A DNA stretch of 64,000 nt from Arctopsyche grandis (Eukaryota > Arthropoda > Insecta > Trichoptera > Hydropsychidae), in contig NC_135361.1 of the NCBI RefSeq assembly GCF_051622035.1, positions 29,443,205 through 29,507,204 on the forward strand, given 5' to 3'. The translations under genes and the position numbers were made by a program. The notes beneath the pieces were generated by a model. The model made no database searches and had not been told where the DNA came from. It saw nothing but the letters and a program-made list of their open reading frames with translations. Every line of letters begins with the position of its first letter. Within the stretch, counting starts at the first letter, position 1. This document shows positions 1 to 11,081 of this stretch, piece after piece.

Positions 1-12
1 TGAGACCACTTA

Positions 13-792
13 ATGGATTCTATTAATTTATATTATCAAAATGTACGTGGTATCCGTACAAAAACTGATATTTTTTTACGAAATATAAACATGTCCAATT
101 ATGATATTATTTTGCTTACTGAAACTTGGTTGATGGACACTATAAGTGATCAGGAACTCTTTGATGAAAGATATATAGTGTGGCGAAGAGATCGTAATTA
201 TGTTAGCTTAAACCAAAAACGTGGTGGTGGTTGCCTTGTGGCAACTAAGCGTGAACTTGGAGTTGTTTCACGTCCAGAGTGGCACTCTTCTGCGGAGGAT
301 ATCTGGATATCTCTCACTTTACGCAGCACCACTAATCATCGCAACCTTCTCAAATTTCATATATGTGTATTGTATTTATGTTCTGAGAACATAGGTAATT
401 CTTTTAATACTCAACTTACTAATTTTCTTGAAAACATGTCTACTATTTCAACTAACTACCCGGATGATAGATTTTTAATCGTTGGAGATTTCAATCTAAG
501 TAACATCCAATGGTCCCAGGATATCTCCAGAGGAAGACTTATACCTATCAATTCGTTAAGAAGCACCGAAATGACTCTTATTGATGCATTACATTTTTGT
601 AATTTTAAACAATATAATGGAGCACTTAACTTATTCGGCCGTATTCTTGATCTAGTTTTATCAAATGAACATTTGGTAGTAGATGCCTGTTTAGATCCTC
701 TCGTTCCTGAGGATCCTTATCATAAATCTCTGTTAATTACTGCTGATCTAACTTTTTATCGATCACTTAGATCTAAACCTTACTTATACTAG
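13..792 (+). pseudogene. LINE endonuclease (EEP/APE-like) domain, frame broken before the RT
   Basis: This is the N-terminal endonuclease of the family A LINE, which nicks target DNA to prime reverse transcription. Visible motifs are an early QNVRGIRTK block, LLTETW, and the catalytic GDFNLSNIQW block near residue 157. The C-terminal SLLITADLTF part sits where the SDH motif normally lies, and the usual SDH is replaced by YHKS, so activity is doubtful. The frame stops at 792, but homology continues at once in the RT frame from 791 (RFLFDLGNYNE...). The stop is therefore best explained by an indel at about 770-790 rather than a natural end. Confidence 0.8.
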
Positions 793-1120
793 ATTCCTTT
801 TTGATCTTGGTAACTATAACGAGATTCAAAATGAATTAAACTCTGTTTCTTGGTCTTATTTACATACTGTTTCTCTTGATGATGCTGTAAATTCATTTTA
901 TAATCTTATATATAATTTAAGGGATAAATATATCCCACAGAAACATGTTCAAAGTAGAAAATTTCCCGCTTGGTATACTGCACCCCTAAAAAAAGTCCTG
1001 AAGGAAAAGTACAAATTTTTTAAGAAATTCAAAAATTATAACAACCTGGCTGACCATCATACCTTTGTACTATTACGCAATCGGGCAAAAACTTTAGAGA
1101 AAGAATGTTTCAAAAATTAT

Positions 1121-2914
1121 ATGACTATAGTGGAAAACGACATTTCCTTGAATCCCAAAGCATTCTGGTCCTACATTAAATCAAGGAACAAAAACAACGT
1201 CCTACCTCATATTCTGTATCATGGTGACATTACTGCTGATACGGGGGTGGACATTTGTAATTTGTTTTCTTCCTTCTTTTACTCGACGTTCCTTAAACCG
1301 GTCTCTAATCAATCGACTTCCTCTTATCCCTTACCAACCAACGTCTGTTCTGTCACATCTTCCTCTGAAATTGGATCAATTGAAATTCGAAGTGAAAAAG
1401 TATTAAATATTTTGAAATCAACTGATATTCATAAATCAGCAGGCCCAGATTTAATTTCTCCAATTTTTATCTCAAAATGTGCTGAAAGCCTAACTTTACC
1501 ACTAACCATTATCTATAAAAGATCTATTAGTGAGGGCCTTGTACCTTGTATCTGGAAATCAGCATTCATATCTCCTGTACATAAGAAAGGAAAAAAAAAC
1601 GAAATTTTCAATTACAGGCCTATATCAAAGCTATGTATATTTGCTAAGATATTAGAAAAATTAGTGTACGACCAACTTTTTCCAGCTATCTCGCAATCTC
1701 TTAGTATGCAACAACATGGTTTTCAGAAAGGACGCTCAGTTACAACAAATTTACTACTATTTAATGATTTCGTTACTAATGCCATGAACGATCGGTCTCA
1801 GGTTGATACTATATATACAGATTATAGTAAGGCATTTGACAGGATTGATCACGATATTCTCCTTGAAAAACTTTTACAGATCGGTATTCATGGTGATCTC
1901 TATAGATGGTTCACCTCATACATTACACGTCGATCACAGGCTGTCTCATTAAATGGATTTATATCGAAATGGATGAATATTCCTTCTGGTGTTCCACAAG
2001 GCTCCCTCTTGGGACCTCTATTATTCAATATTTTCATCTTCGATATTGAAAAATGTTTTCAGAATTCAAATGTACTATTATTTGCTGATGATATGAAGAT
2101 TTTCAAGAGAATAGACAACCGAAATGATGCTTTGGCCCTACAAGATGATTTGTTCAGGCTAGAGGCTTATTGCAGCATAAATAAGTTGGAAATTAATGTA
2201 GCAAAATGCTCCTGCATAACCTTCACCAGAAAACTATGTCCAGTTGACTTTCCTCATTCAATCAACGGACATAGACTCAAAAGGGTATCGGAAATTAGGG
2301 ATTTGGGAGTCTTTTTAAACTCTGATCTATCCTTTAGTAAACATATTGACAATGTTGTAGCTCGAGCGTCGAAGGCCCTCGGGTTCGTCATCCGGTCCTC
2401 CAAATGCTTTACTTCTATAAAATCATACAAAATACTATATTGTGCATACGTAAGAAGTATTGTTGAGTTTGCATCCCAAGTTTGGAACCCAGAGTACTCT
2501 GGTGCAAGAGACAGATTGGAGCGCATTCAGAAGAGATTCTTGAGGTACGTCAGTAGCCGTTTTGGATTAACCTATACTTCCTATGAAGATTCTTGTAGGT
2601 GTCAGCATCTACTTCCTCTTGTCAAAAGAAGGGAGATAGCTGACATCTCAACAATTTTGAACATCCTTAACGGCTCGATCGACTGTCCTCAATTATTGAG
2701 CAGACTATCATTGCGTGTACCAAATAGAATGACTAGATGTAATGAGCTCCTTTACATACCTAATACTTTTTCTAATTATGGAAGAAGCTCATTCATCTGG
2801 CGTGCAAGCTCCACCGTTAACACACTAATCTTAACAATTTCTATGTTTGACTTATTTAATATTAATGCTATACAAGCTAGAGTCATTATTGCAAATTTGT
2901 TTTTCGATGATTAA
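1121..2914 (+). CDS. Jockey-like reverse transcriptase (family A ORF2, RT part)
   Basis: This is the reverse transcriptase of a Jockey-type LINE. RT blocks can be seen in order: SAGPDLISP, WKSAFISPVHKKG, NYRPISKL, QHGFQKGRS, DYSKAFDRIDHDIL, PSGVPQGSLLGPLLF and the catalytic FADD at residue 321. A C-terminal LINE tail (YVRSIVEFASQVWNPE) follows. The ATG at 1121 is only the first Met. The same frame is open back through the linker to about 760, so the true product is the fused endonuclease-RT polyprotein. The RT is uninterrupted for about 720 codons, which suggests a fairly young copy despite the frameshift upstream. Confidence 0.88.
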   Translation: MTIVENDISLNPKAFWSYIKSRNKNNVLPHILYHGDITADTGVDICNLFSSFFYSTFLKPVSNQSTSSYPLPTNVCSVTSSSEIGSIEIRSEKVLNILKSTDIHKSAGPDLISPIFISKCAESLTLPLTIIYKRSISEGLVPCIWKSAFISPVHKKGKKNEIFNYRPISKLCIFAKILEKLVYDQLFPAISQSLSMQQHGFQKGRSVTTNLLLFNDFVTNAMNDRSQVDTIYTDYSKAFDRIDHDILLEKLLQIGIHGDLYRWFTSYITRRSQAVSLNGFISKWMNIPSGVPQGSLLGPLLFNIFIFDIEKCFQNSNVLLFADDMKIFKRIDNRNDALALQDDLFRLEAYCSINKLEINVAKCSCITFTRKLCPVDFPHSINGHRLKRVSEIRDLGVFLNSDLSFSKHIDNVVARASKALGFVIRSSKCFTSIKSYKILYCAYVRSIVEFASQVWNPEYSGARDRLERIQKRFLRYVSSRFGLTYTSYEDSCRCQHLLPLVKRREIADISTILNILNGSIDCPQLLSRLSLRVPNRMTRCNELLYIPNTFSNYGRSSFIWRASSTVNTLILTISMFDLFNINAIQARVIIANLFFDD

Positions 2915-3256
2915 TTTTAATGAAAATTTACGATTGTGATTATGAATTTTTATTTTGATGTATTTATTTTGTCTTTTTGTTTTTTGTTATATATTATATT
3001 TTTTTTATTATTTCATAATTTTTATCATATTATTATTCTTATTATTTTGATATTTTTATTATACTGTAATTTCTATTTTTTTTCTTTTTTTGTTTTCTTT
3101 AACTATCTTACTCTATTATCATTTTTGTTTCTTATTTTAAATGTTTGAGCTTTTCTTGTTTTTACCTATATGTGAAAATTATTAATGGTTTACTTAACAT
3201 AATTATATTTTTTTACTATCAATCTATGTAACTTAATAAACTGTAAATTTTCCAAA

Positions 3257-3296
<40 letters not shown>

Positions 3297-3297
3297 A
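2915..3297 (+). repeat. LINE family A 3' UTR and (AAAT)n tail
   Basis: This is T-rich non-coding sequence after the RT stop. The short Phe/Leu-rich frame at 2936-3148 is only its composition. It ends with about ten AAAT units at 3254-3294, the simple-repeat tail expected at the 3' end of a Jockey-like LINE. Confidence 0.75.
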
Positions 3298-3529
3298 TAC
3301 CAAATTTGGTGACCCCAATTTGAAAATAAGCATACATGCAAAGTGTAATTTATATGGATTATGTATTATACAAAATATAATAAAATATTGTTGTGAGAAG
3401 CAAGCTAGAGTATAATGCAATCGGTTGGATTCCACCTGAAGCAAATTACTCTCTAATGATTGAGAAAGTGCAAAATTCATTTTTTCCTTTCCCATTAGTA
3501 TTACCCATATTTCTACCCAATTATTTTCC

Positions 3530-4050
3530 TTTTGAGCATGCTTGGGTATAATTCACCTGAACTTCGGAGAAACTTCTCACTAATTCGTTTCTTTCTCGTA
3601 ATTCTTTTTTCTTTCGTGGTAATTCGTCATTGCTGGAATAGTTGGGACTTTATGTGCTGAATAATTATGTGCGTGATAGGCGTCATCATTTGATAGTTAT
3701 ACCTTATGCTCACACAGTTCTTTATCGAATGGCTCATATTCCAAGAGCTATCTGACTTATCAATGAAATCATTGCTGCTGAGCCTGAATGTGAAATTTTC
3801 CCTCTTAGTGAGCGTAGGTTATCGGAGATTATTTTAAACTATTTGTCTGGTAGTCTGCGCTCATCATTATTTTCATAATTGAATGTGATGTATGAGTGGA
3901 ATTTAGTTATATCTTCCCTTTGGGCCTCACAGGGATGTTTTATATTCGCGGCTGGTTCTTATATATTGGTGCTGGCTATAGGTGCAAAAAATTCCCTACT
4001 TTTATTATTTTGTATTTTTACTTTATCTGCCAATATTATAATGCTGTTGT
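3530..4050 (+). mobile_element. LINE family B fragment, RT C-terminus and 3' UTR (+)
   Basis: A degenerate C-terminal RT tail is legible here (LGYNSLELRRNFSLIRF, PARTV, HIPRAI, SGSLRSSLFS in broken frames), followed by a 3' UTR with CACAGGGATGTTTTATATT. The same sequence recurs in reverse at 15.7-16.4, 33.4-33.9 and 50.7-51.3 kb. This copy is 5'-truncated and interrupted by stops. Confidence 0.75.
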
Positions 4051-4766
4051 TTTTTTATGATTATGTATGCATTTAATTTTTGTCTTTGTATGTATATGTA
4101 TATGTATATATTTTTTACATACCTCCTTTACGTTTCACATGGCTTTCGTGTTAGTGGTCATTTTTATCTTTTATCAGATCGTTTTCATACTTTGCCATAT
4201 TGCTCATTTTGGTCATCAATACACGTTAATGTATCGTCTGCCGTTACGTTGGAGATAACATATCGTATACAACGCGTTTTAAAAACGGGGAAAGTAAATC
4301 TTCCTGACGTTTAACAAGCGTTGCTTAACAAGGCGTAATCTGTTCGCCATGACACGGCCTTATCAGATTTTAATTGTTTAAACGCCTATAATTCACTCTA
4401 TATTTGATGTAATTTGCTCTATAGGTTCTCGTTATCTCTAATATTTAAATATTTATAGTTTTAACCCTCATATCTATATATATAAATTTCAAATTTGGCG
4501 TGTAGCTTCTTGTAGGGTAATACACGATATATATTGATTTTTGGCCAAATATGTCAGATTTGACATTTCACGGCTAAAAGTATATCTCTTCACTGGGTTT
4601 TATCTGCAAGTTAAGTATTCAATAATAAGTATCTAAATGTTAATATGATTTACAATAAGCTTGCATACATTTAGTTTTTTACAGTAAGCTTACATACATA
4701 CATACATCACAAACAATTATTTTTAGTTATCAGCTGATTTTTTATCTCATCTCTCTGTATATTTCC

Positions 4767-4840
4767 GACAATTGTGGCATGTTAGGGTCTCCTGTAATGC
4801 CACAATGGTCCAAACTTAAATTTAAAATAAATAAATTAAT
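4767..4840 (+). repeat. LINE B 3'-terminal stem-loop plus A-rich tail, inside element F
   Basis: Arms ATTGTGGCAT and ATGCCACAATGG surround a loop containing GGGTCTCCTGT, followed by an AAATAAATAAATT tail. The same stem-loop ends the family B copies at 15.72 and 50.75 kb (reversed there). Confidence 0.65.
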
Positions 4841-5039
4841 ATATTTGTATGTAGATAAACTAATATCTAATCTGAAAGTAAACGTTAAAGTGATAATTTA
4901 TTTTCAATATCTAAAAGGGAAACCTTATTTTAAACAAACACTTTAAATTCAATGTACGGATTTAAATGTAATATAAATTATACTGTGACGTTGAATTCAA
5001 ATTTGCCCAATCACCGAAACAAATAAAAAAAATACGCTC

Positions 5040-5310
5040 ATCGCATTTGAATTATTATGACTGCGCGAAAATTAAAGGTCTCGCAAATATAAAATTGTGA
5101 ATAAAAATTGCAGCTTTGACCCTTTGAACTCGCGCGCGTGAGCGGAATTTTTCGACGCGCTTTGTAATTTTCGCGCACGCTCCGGGAATTTTCCGAGCGC
5201 GAGTTTTTCCAACCCCCGACACGCGCGACACATGTATTGTGAACGTCGCATTGTACACGTTTTCGTATGTCCGCAAATTAGCCATTTTTATCTCCACCCG
5301 CCCACCCCCG
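5040..5310. other. CpG-rich patch inside element F
   Basis: This stretch is unusually rich in CGCGCG and TTCGCGC words compared with its AT-rich surroundings. A minus-strand frame at 5055-5297 (Arg-rich, 80 codons) looks like a product of the base composition. No known protein is recognised. Confidence 0.4.
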
Positions 5311-5945
5311 CATCATCGTTAGTCTAAAGCGTACCTCGACAATAATGAAAACTGAAAAAAATCCTATACATACGTAAATAAATATAAAAAGGAATGCATC
5401 GTGTATATAGACATAATACGTACATAGCTGATATTACCTGGTTAAGCTGGGCATTTATGGGCTTCTCCCGGCGTTTCTCGGGCGGATGATAACTGGGTAA
5501 AAGCCTTCAAAAGGGTTCCAAACCCTTCCAAAAAACAATTCTTTCTAAAATACTGTAATTAATTATTTAATTACTTAAATATTAACGGACAAGCACACGT
5601 CCACAATTTGATAAGGCGTTTTAGTATACATGTAGAACCCTATTCAAAACAAAACATGTCGTTTAAATCATTCAAATAACTCCATTCGAACTTGGCGATT
5701 TTATATATTTAAAGAATTTAATTAAAAAAGGTTACTATTTAAAAAAGTTTTTTTTACCAGGGTTTTTATATTAAAATTTTTAATTTACTAGTTATATAAC
5801 CGGAGTAGAACTTTTAAATCAGCTGATAACTAATAACTAAAAATAAAAATATCACTGTTTGATCTGTGTACATATTATATATTAAGCCTGTATTGGTTAG
5901 AAAGTTTGTTTTGATTTGAGGTTATGGGTTAAACGTCAACCGAAC

Positions 5946-5984
5946 AGTGTTGCCACCCTGCATAAAAGCCAGTGTGGCAACACT
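5946..5984. repeat. Perfect 11-bp inverted repeat (hairpin)
   Basis: AGTGTTGCCAC at 5946-5956 and GTGGCAACACT at 5974-5984 are exact reverse complements with a 17-base loop. This could be two facing transposon ends or a hairpin. It lies near the inner end of the right arm of element F. Confidence 0.6.
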
Positions 5985-6499
5985 CAAAACCGTTGGCTCA
6001 GCAAGCCTCCACAAAACTATAAATATTTATATATTAGAGATAACGAGAACCTAAAAAGCAAATTTTATATAATATAGAGTGAAAAAAGAAAAAGTTATAG
6101 GCGTTTAAATAATTAAATTTGACAGCGAGATGGCAGGGCGAAAAGTAATGAAACTACCGATGTGAATGATGAATGTGACAGATAAACGTCACCGTGTAAT
6201 ACGGTCCAGTATTTTCAAACGTGTCTAATACGATATTTTTTCACCATCGTAATTGCGGATGATACCTTAACTTATATTGATGACCAAAATGAGCAATATG
6301 GCAAAGTATGAAAACGATCGGATAAGAGATAAGGGATATAAAAAATGACCGCTTATACGAAAACCATGTGAAACGTATAAGAGGTTAGTAAAAAGTGGAA
6401 GAAACCACATGTTCAGTGTTTGCGTAAATGAGACATCTTCGATTCCTTGCTTCAAGGCCTTGTAAAAAATATTTGTGGTACAAAATCATCATCTTACAG

Positions 6500-6760
6500 T
6501 TATAACCAGCAGCATAGCTGAGTGGTTCGTGTCTAATGCTTTTAACTGAGTGGTCACGGGTTCATTCCCTGGCCCGGTACTGCTGGCCAGACCTCGGATA
6601 TTTTACTCCATGCCAATTTATTTGATTTCATTGAACTAATATCTATTATATTACAAGAATTGATTAAGAAATTATTACAATTTGTTTTTTTGAAATCTCC
6701 ATACAGGTCGTCGCGTCTGCCACATACCCACAAACATACTCGCATCGCGTCAGTTTTTAT
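6500..6760 (+). mobile_element. tRNA-derived SINE, 3'-truncated (+)
   Basis: The head reads ACCAGCAGCATAGCTGAGTGG (A box), then CACGGGTTCATTCCC (B box), closed by GTACTGCTGG. It continues into the SINE core (GCCAGACCTCGGATATTT and the GCCAATTTATTTGATTTCATTG block). The 3' half with the terminal stem-loop is missing. Confidence 0.7.
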
Positions 6761-6779
6761 AAATATATTATATATTATA

Positions 6780-7065
6780 ATTAAAATATTTTAAAATCGC
6801 ATCCTGGACAAACACAATTGTCCTGCGTCGCTCGGGAGATTTAAGTCTACAGCTTAAAACCTTCGAAAGGCTTTCCGACCCTTTTCCATCCGAAAGTTCT
6901 ATAACTAAAACTGTGAAATTGCATAGTGGACAAATATGTACAGTTGCCTGGTGTCGCCCATATCACAGCTTTTTCAAAACAGGTCTTCCGTTTAAAACCT
7001 TCAAAAGACTTTGTTCTAATTTGGTAATTCTATAATTAATACTGTGAAATTGCATAGCGGATTAA
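6780..7065. repeat. Degenerate direct repeat of about 140 bp
   Basis: Two diverged copies share 'gcat..tggacaaa', 'cctg.gtcgc', 'aaaaccttc.aaag.cttt' and 'ctataa.taa.actgtgaaattgcat'. The word CCTTCAAAAGG also occurs near 5505. No coding potential was seen. Confidence 0.45.
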
Positions 7066-7470
7066 AACCAGCAGAATAAACTAGTGGTTAGCGTATAATG
7101 CTTTTAACATAGTGGTCACGGATTCAAATCTCACTGGTTTCTGCTGGCTAGACCTTGGATTTGTGACTCCAGGTCGATCGTTTCCTATTAGAGATTGCCA
7201 ATTTATCTGCTTTTCATTTAAACGGTTCCAAAAAATTGGCAATTTTTTCGCAAAAACTTGAGTTTTCAGCAATCTTGAATTTCGCTGATTTGTATAAAAT
7301 GCTGCAAAATTTACAAATTTGATAATAAAATGATGTGTTTATGTACTTTGTATAATATTAATAATATTTGTATCAAATGTACAATGTTTCTGGCCAGGAA
7401 GGTGCATTGGGGTTACCTGTTAGGCCTTCCTGATATAAAAATAAATAAATATTATCAAATGAATAATTAG
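7066..7470 (+). mobile_element. tRNA-derived SINE, short-head subfamily (+)
   Basis: The head CCAGCAGAATAAACTAGTGG pairs its first bases with TTTCTGCTGG after the B-box-like GGATTCAAATCTC. The core and the 3' stem-loop (GCCAGGAAGG...CCTTCCTG, loop CATTGGGGTTACCTGT) are present. Its 3' half is the first unit of the 342-bp tandem array that follows. Confidence 0.75.
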
Positions 7471-8360
7471 GAATGATTTTTAAGTTTTTATATAGTGATT
7501 ATAAGATACATAAAATGGGACTGTATTTAATTGGTTCAATTATAAAAATGTATATAATATATAAAATAAATAGTTGGTGTATAAAACAAATATTCAATAT
7601 ATTTATTAAAAATGGTCAGTTGCATATATTATTCGTATAAAATGCTGCAAATTTACAAATTTGATAATAAAATGATGTGTTTATGTACTTTGTATAATAT
7701 TAATAATATTTGTATCAAATGTACAATGTTTCTGGCCAGGAAGGTGCATTGGGGTTACCTGTTAGGCCTTCCTGATATAAAAATAAATAAATATTATCAA
7801 ATGAATAATTAGGAATGATTTTTAAGTTTTTATATAGTGATTATAAGATACATAAAATGGGACTGTATTTAATTGGTTCAATTATAAAAATGTATATAAT
7901 ATATAAAATAAATAGTTGGTGTATAAAACAAATATTCAATATATTTATTAAAAATGGTCAGTTGCATATATTATTCGTATAAAATGCTGCAAATTTACAA
8001 ATTTGATAATAAAATGATGTGTTTATGTACTTTGTATAATATTAATAATATTTGTATCAAATGTACAATGTTTCTGGCCAGGAAGGTGCATTGGGGTTAC
8101 CTGTTAGGCCTTCCTGATATAAAAATAAATAAATATTATCAAATGAATAATTAGGAATGATTTTTAAGTTTTTATATAGTGATTATAAGATACATAAAAT
8201 GGGACTGTATTTAATTGGTTCAATTATAAAAATGCATATAATATATAAAATAAATAGTTGGTGTATAAAACAAATATTCAATATATTTATTAAAAATGGT
8301 CAGTTGCATATATTATTCGTATAAAATGCTGCAAATTTACAAATTTGATAATAAAATGAT
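7296..8360 (+). repeat. 342-bp tandem array, about 3.1 near-identical copies
   Basis: Units start at about 7296, 7639 and 7981, with a partial unit from 8323. Each contains the SINE 3' half with its stem-loop plus about 190 bp of flanking DNA. The units differ by only one or two bases (an extra A near 7304; T/C at 8233), so the amplification is recent. Identical short frames at 7612, 7954 and 8296 are a consequence of the repeat, not genes. Confidence 0.92.
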
Positions 8361-8689
8361 TTTATTTTGTTTTATTTTTATTGTTACAAATCAATATACA
8401 CTCGTCATTACAGATTTGCTCCAATGCAACGGGTGTGCGTTAACGAAATACAGAATACATAAACAATCAGAAATCAGAAATACAGTAATACATATACAAT
8501 CAGAATATATAGCATACGACAATTAATCAGAAATAATAATCATAGAGACATCTATGGATTATTTTTAGATTTTTTTTGTGTACAATTTTTATACATATAA
8601 TAAATATGAAATTATAGAGATGTCTTTAGAGATATCTATAGATTTCAGATTACTGTGTATAATTATTACAAATTATACACAGGCAGATT

Positions 8690-8890
8690 TTTGTGACAAC
8701 AGGAATAGATCTAATACCAATTTTCAGGAACCGTTTCAGCAATGATCAGATAAAATTGGCAAACTCTGATAGAAAAACGATCGATTTGGAGTCACCAAAC
8801 CCCCAAATCTAACCAGCAGATGGCGAGGACTGAAACCTTTGACCTCAGTGGTGCTAAATATATACGCTATCACTAAGCCAAACTACTGGC
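8690..8890 (-). mobile_element. SINE head and core fragment (-)
   Basis: Read on the minus strand, this gives a degenerate tRNA-like head (GCCAGTAGTTTGGCTTAGTG), then TCTGCTGGTTAGA, then the core with GGAGTCACCAAACC-type and AACGGTTCC blocks in reverse. The 3' stem-loop is missing. Confidence 0.6.
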
Positions 8891-8894
8891 TTAG

Positions 8895-9030
8895 TGGTAA
8901 TGTAATTTGTATAACACTAAGAATAGGTATATCAAATGTACAACGTTTCTGACCATGAAGGCGCATCGGGGTTTGTGATACTTGTGAGGCCTTCCTGGTA
9001 TAAATTAAAAATAAAAATAAGTGAAGTGAA
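8895..9030 (+). mobile_element. SINE 3' end with terminal stem-loop (+)
   Basis: The segment has CAAATGTACAACGTTTCTG, then arms near ATGAAGGCGCATCGGGG and GAGGCCTTCCTGGTATAAA, then an A-rich tail. It is the 3' third of the SINE only. Confidence 0.6.
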
Positions 9031-9194
9031 ATATAAACTGTTGATTTGCATAGCAGATAAATATGTGTACAGGCATTCCTTTCTACATACATATATAGAG
9101 ATAGTGTGTACGTATCCATTATTCATACGCTCGCTAGCACTTTCCGTTTGAGGCTTTTGTGTGTGAAAAGGTAAGAAGTGTCAATCCTACAATA

Positions 9195-9470
9195 TTTTTT
9201 CAATAGAATGGAACCACCACGGCGTTACCTAGGGGCTTTTGCCGCAAAGTGGCATTAGCATACAACTTTAAGGGCTTAAGACTGCCTAGTTTTAGTTCGA
9301 GGGCGAGGGTCGAAAGCGCCACGGGTGTTTTGACGACGAAACGCAAAGAAAAGGGTCCCGTGAAAAGCGTTAGTGCAGATTCTTTCTCTGAGCTTTATTG
9401 TGACGAGGATTACGTATACTTTCGACGCGTCACGAATTGGGAGTCAAAGGTGAGGTAAGAGTACATAGTA
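9195..9470 (+). other. GC-richer single-copy segment; possible unrecognised exon or regulatory element
   Basis: This region is much less AT-rich than its surroundings and has no similarity to repeats elsewhere in the window. A 69-codon frame (9249-9458) is open and ends over the donor-like GGTGAGGTAAGAG. Another donor-like AAAAGGTAAGAA lies at about 9166. I do not recognise the peptide. It may be an untranslated or regulatory part of the downstream dpr20-like gene, or unrelated. Confidence 0.25.
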
Positions 9471-9960
9471 TATGCTAAATCGAGACGTGTCAGTAATGTG
9501 GAATGATTCGGATGAAAAGTCGGTGTCTCAAAGAATTTTCATATGAAATTCAATTCGCAACTTGGATGTCCGTTTTTTAGAAATACGAATATGACAGTCG
9601 GTTCAATTTGAATTCTCTATAAACCAAGAACTGTTCATGAATGAAACTTTTAGAAATATATACAAATTCAAACGCACAAATACAACTAGCCTCAGTTACG
9701 TGTAACATACGAAATATGAAATAATTTTAGCATATGTATGTTTGTATGAATGGCTAGTACCAACTAGGGATGCTAAATTACTCGGCTTTTTAGTACCCGG
9801 GTAATATGAGTACCTAAATATGTACATATGTACGTAGGTAAAGATGGATACAAGTAATTTGCAAGACTGGCTTTCAACTTAAACAATAATAACAATTCCT
9901 TACTCATGCAGGTAATCCTATAACTCGAATATTTAAAAAAAAATTTAATTTATTGATTAA

Positions 9961-10481
9961 GAGGGCTGTACACCCGAAACCTTAATTTTGTTACCGTTCC
10001 TTTCTTCGATATATATATTGAGTGTATGTATATATTGAGTGAATGCGACAATATATATCAATATATATATTGAGTGAATGCGATAGTTGCGCTTCGACCA
10101 GATAAAATGTATTTTAAATTGACAAAATCGAGGTTTCGTATTCTCCTATTTTCTCCTCCAAAACTGGACCAATTTTTAAAAAAATTTCATCATCGGTATG
10201 AGAAAGATACTTTCTGTGTATCTATTGGCGTATTTTTTTTTAAATCAACCGTTAAATAAGCACGCTGGACTCGTTTCGTGGGTGTAAAAAAGAGGCGATT
10301 TTATTGATGTTTGGCGGCTCCTATCTCATATAAAAAATAATTAATCAAAAAAATAAAATGATAGATGCACCCTAATGGTGGATATCCATAGCATATTAAA
10401 AAATAATTTCTCTAGTGTCATAATTGAGGAAGGGAGAAGTATAGTACGTTTGTATGGACAAAAAGCTGCTGTCCAGCCCTC
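9961..10481 (+). mobile_element. 521-bp MITE with TTAA target duplication
   Basis: The ends are GAGGGCTGTACACC and CTGTCCAGCCCTC, flanked on both sides by TTAA (9957-9960 and 10482-10485). A second copy lies inverted at 14830-15414. The TTAA duplication is typical of the piggyBac superfamily, but the terminal bases are not its usual CCY, so that assignment is tentative. No transposase is encoded; the frame at 10074-10259 is incidental. Confidence 0.8.
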
Positions 10482-10485
10482 TTAA

Positions 10486-11080
10486 TATGGAAATCAAATA
10501 ACATAAATGACATAATGTAGTAAAAAAGCACGAAAATAGAAAAACAGACCAAATATGATAGTAGATTATGAAAATGAAGGATATTTAACTATGTAGCTTA
10601 ATATCCTTCTTTTACTATGACTAGCCAGTATTAAAAATTTATTAGGTGAGGTTATTATTATGATGTTATGATTGTATGACTGGCCACAGTGATGCGTTAG
10701 AGCTCTCTGAATTGTCACTGAGGCTAATATGTTAAAAATAAAATATGAATATGGATAGTAATAATGGATTAATTATTGAATAATTTTTATATATGAATTA
10801 TTTTTTCAAAGTGAACAATGTAATGAAATTCAATTTTCATCTCTCCATATATTGTTTACTTGCCTTTTGGGCGATTCAAAATAAATAAAGCAAAAACAAG
10901 AGATGCTATATTAAATTACATTACAAATATTACACCAAAAATAAATAAACGTCTATATATAGACAACTTTGATTGGAAAATTGATTTTTCTGAGTGTATT
11001 GAAGTTTTTAATTAAAACTAAAGCTCTCCGCTCTAGGCAATTCAAACAGGAAACAAATTTAATATCATGTATATTATACA
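10486..11080. other. AT-rich spacer, nothing recognised
   Basis: I see no repeat family, gene or RNA in this stretch. Confidence 0.5.
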
Positions 11081-11081
11081 C

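Larger units (their letters stand above)
1..3297 (+). mobile_element. Jockey-like non-LTR retrotransposon, family A, nearly complete ORF2 region
   Basis: This element has an endonuclease reading frame, then a reverse transcriptase reading frame, then a very T-rich 3' UTR ending in an (AAAT)n tail at 3254-3294. That order is the standard ORF2 layout of Jockey/CR1-type LINEs. The start is cut by the window edge, so an upstream ORF1 cannot be judged. The two coding parts are in different frames. The RT frame is open back to about 760, so one indel near 770-790 separates them. No target-site duplication can be assessed because the left edge is missing. Confidence 0.9.
4109..6395. mobile_element. 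2.3-kb DNA element with roughly 370-bp terminal inverted repeats (family F)
   Basis: The left arm (about 4109-4480) and right arm (about 6009-6395) are imperfect reverse complements. Shared blocks include ACATACCTCCTTTACGTTTC at the outer end, ATGAGCAATATGGCAAAGTA on one strand, and AGAGATAACGAGAACCTA at the inner end. Arm fragments recur at 18192-18420 and 19030-19170. The core holds a LINE B 3' end (4767-4840), a CpG-rich patch (5040-5310) and AT-rich DNA. No transposase is visible, so it is probably non-autonomous. I could not identify a target-site duplication. Confidence 0.7.

Noticed and set aside
2936..3148. 70-codon Phe/Leu-rich frame after the LINE RT
   Set aside because: It is T-rich 3' UTR composition, not a membrane protein gene.
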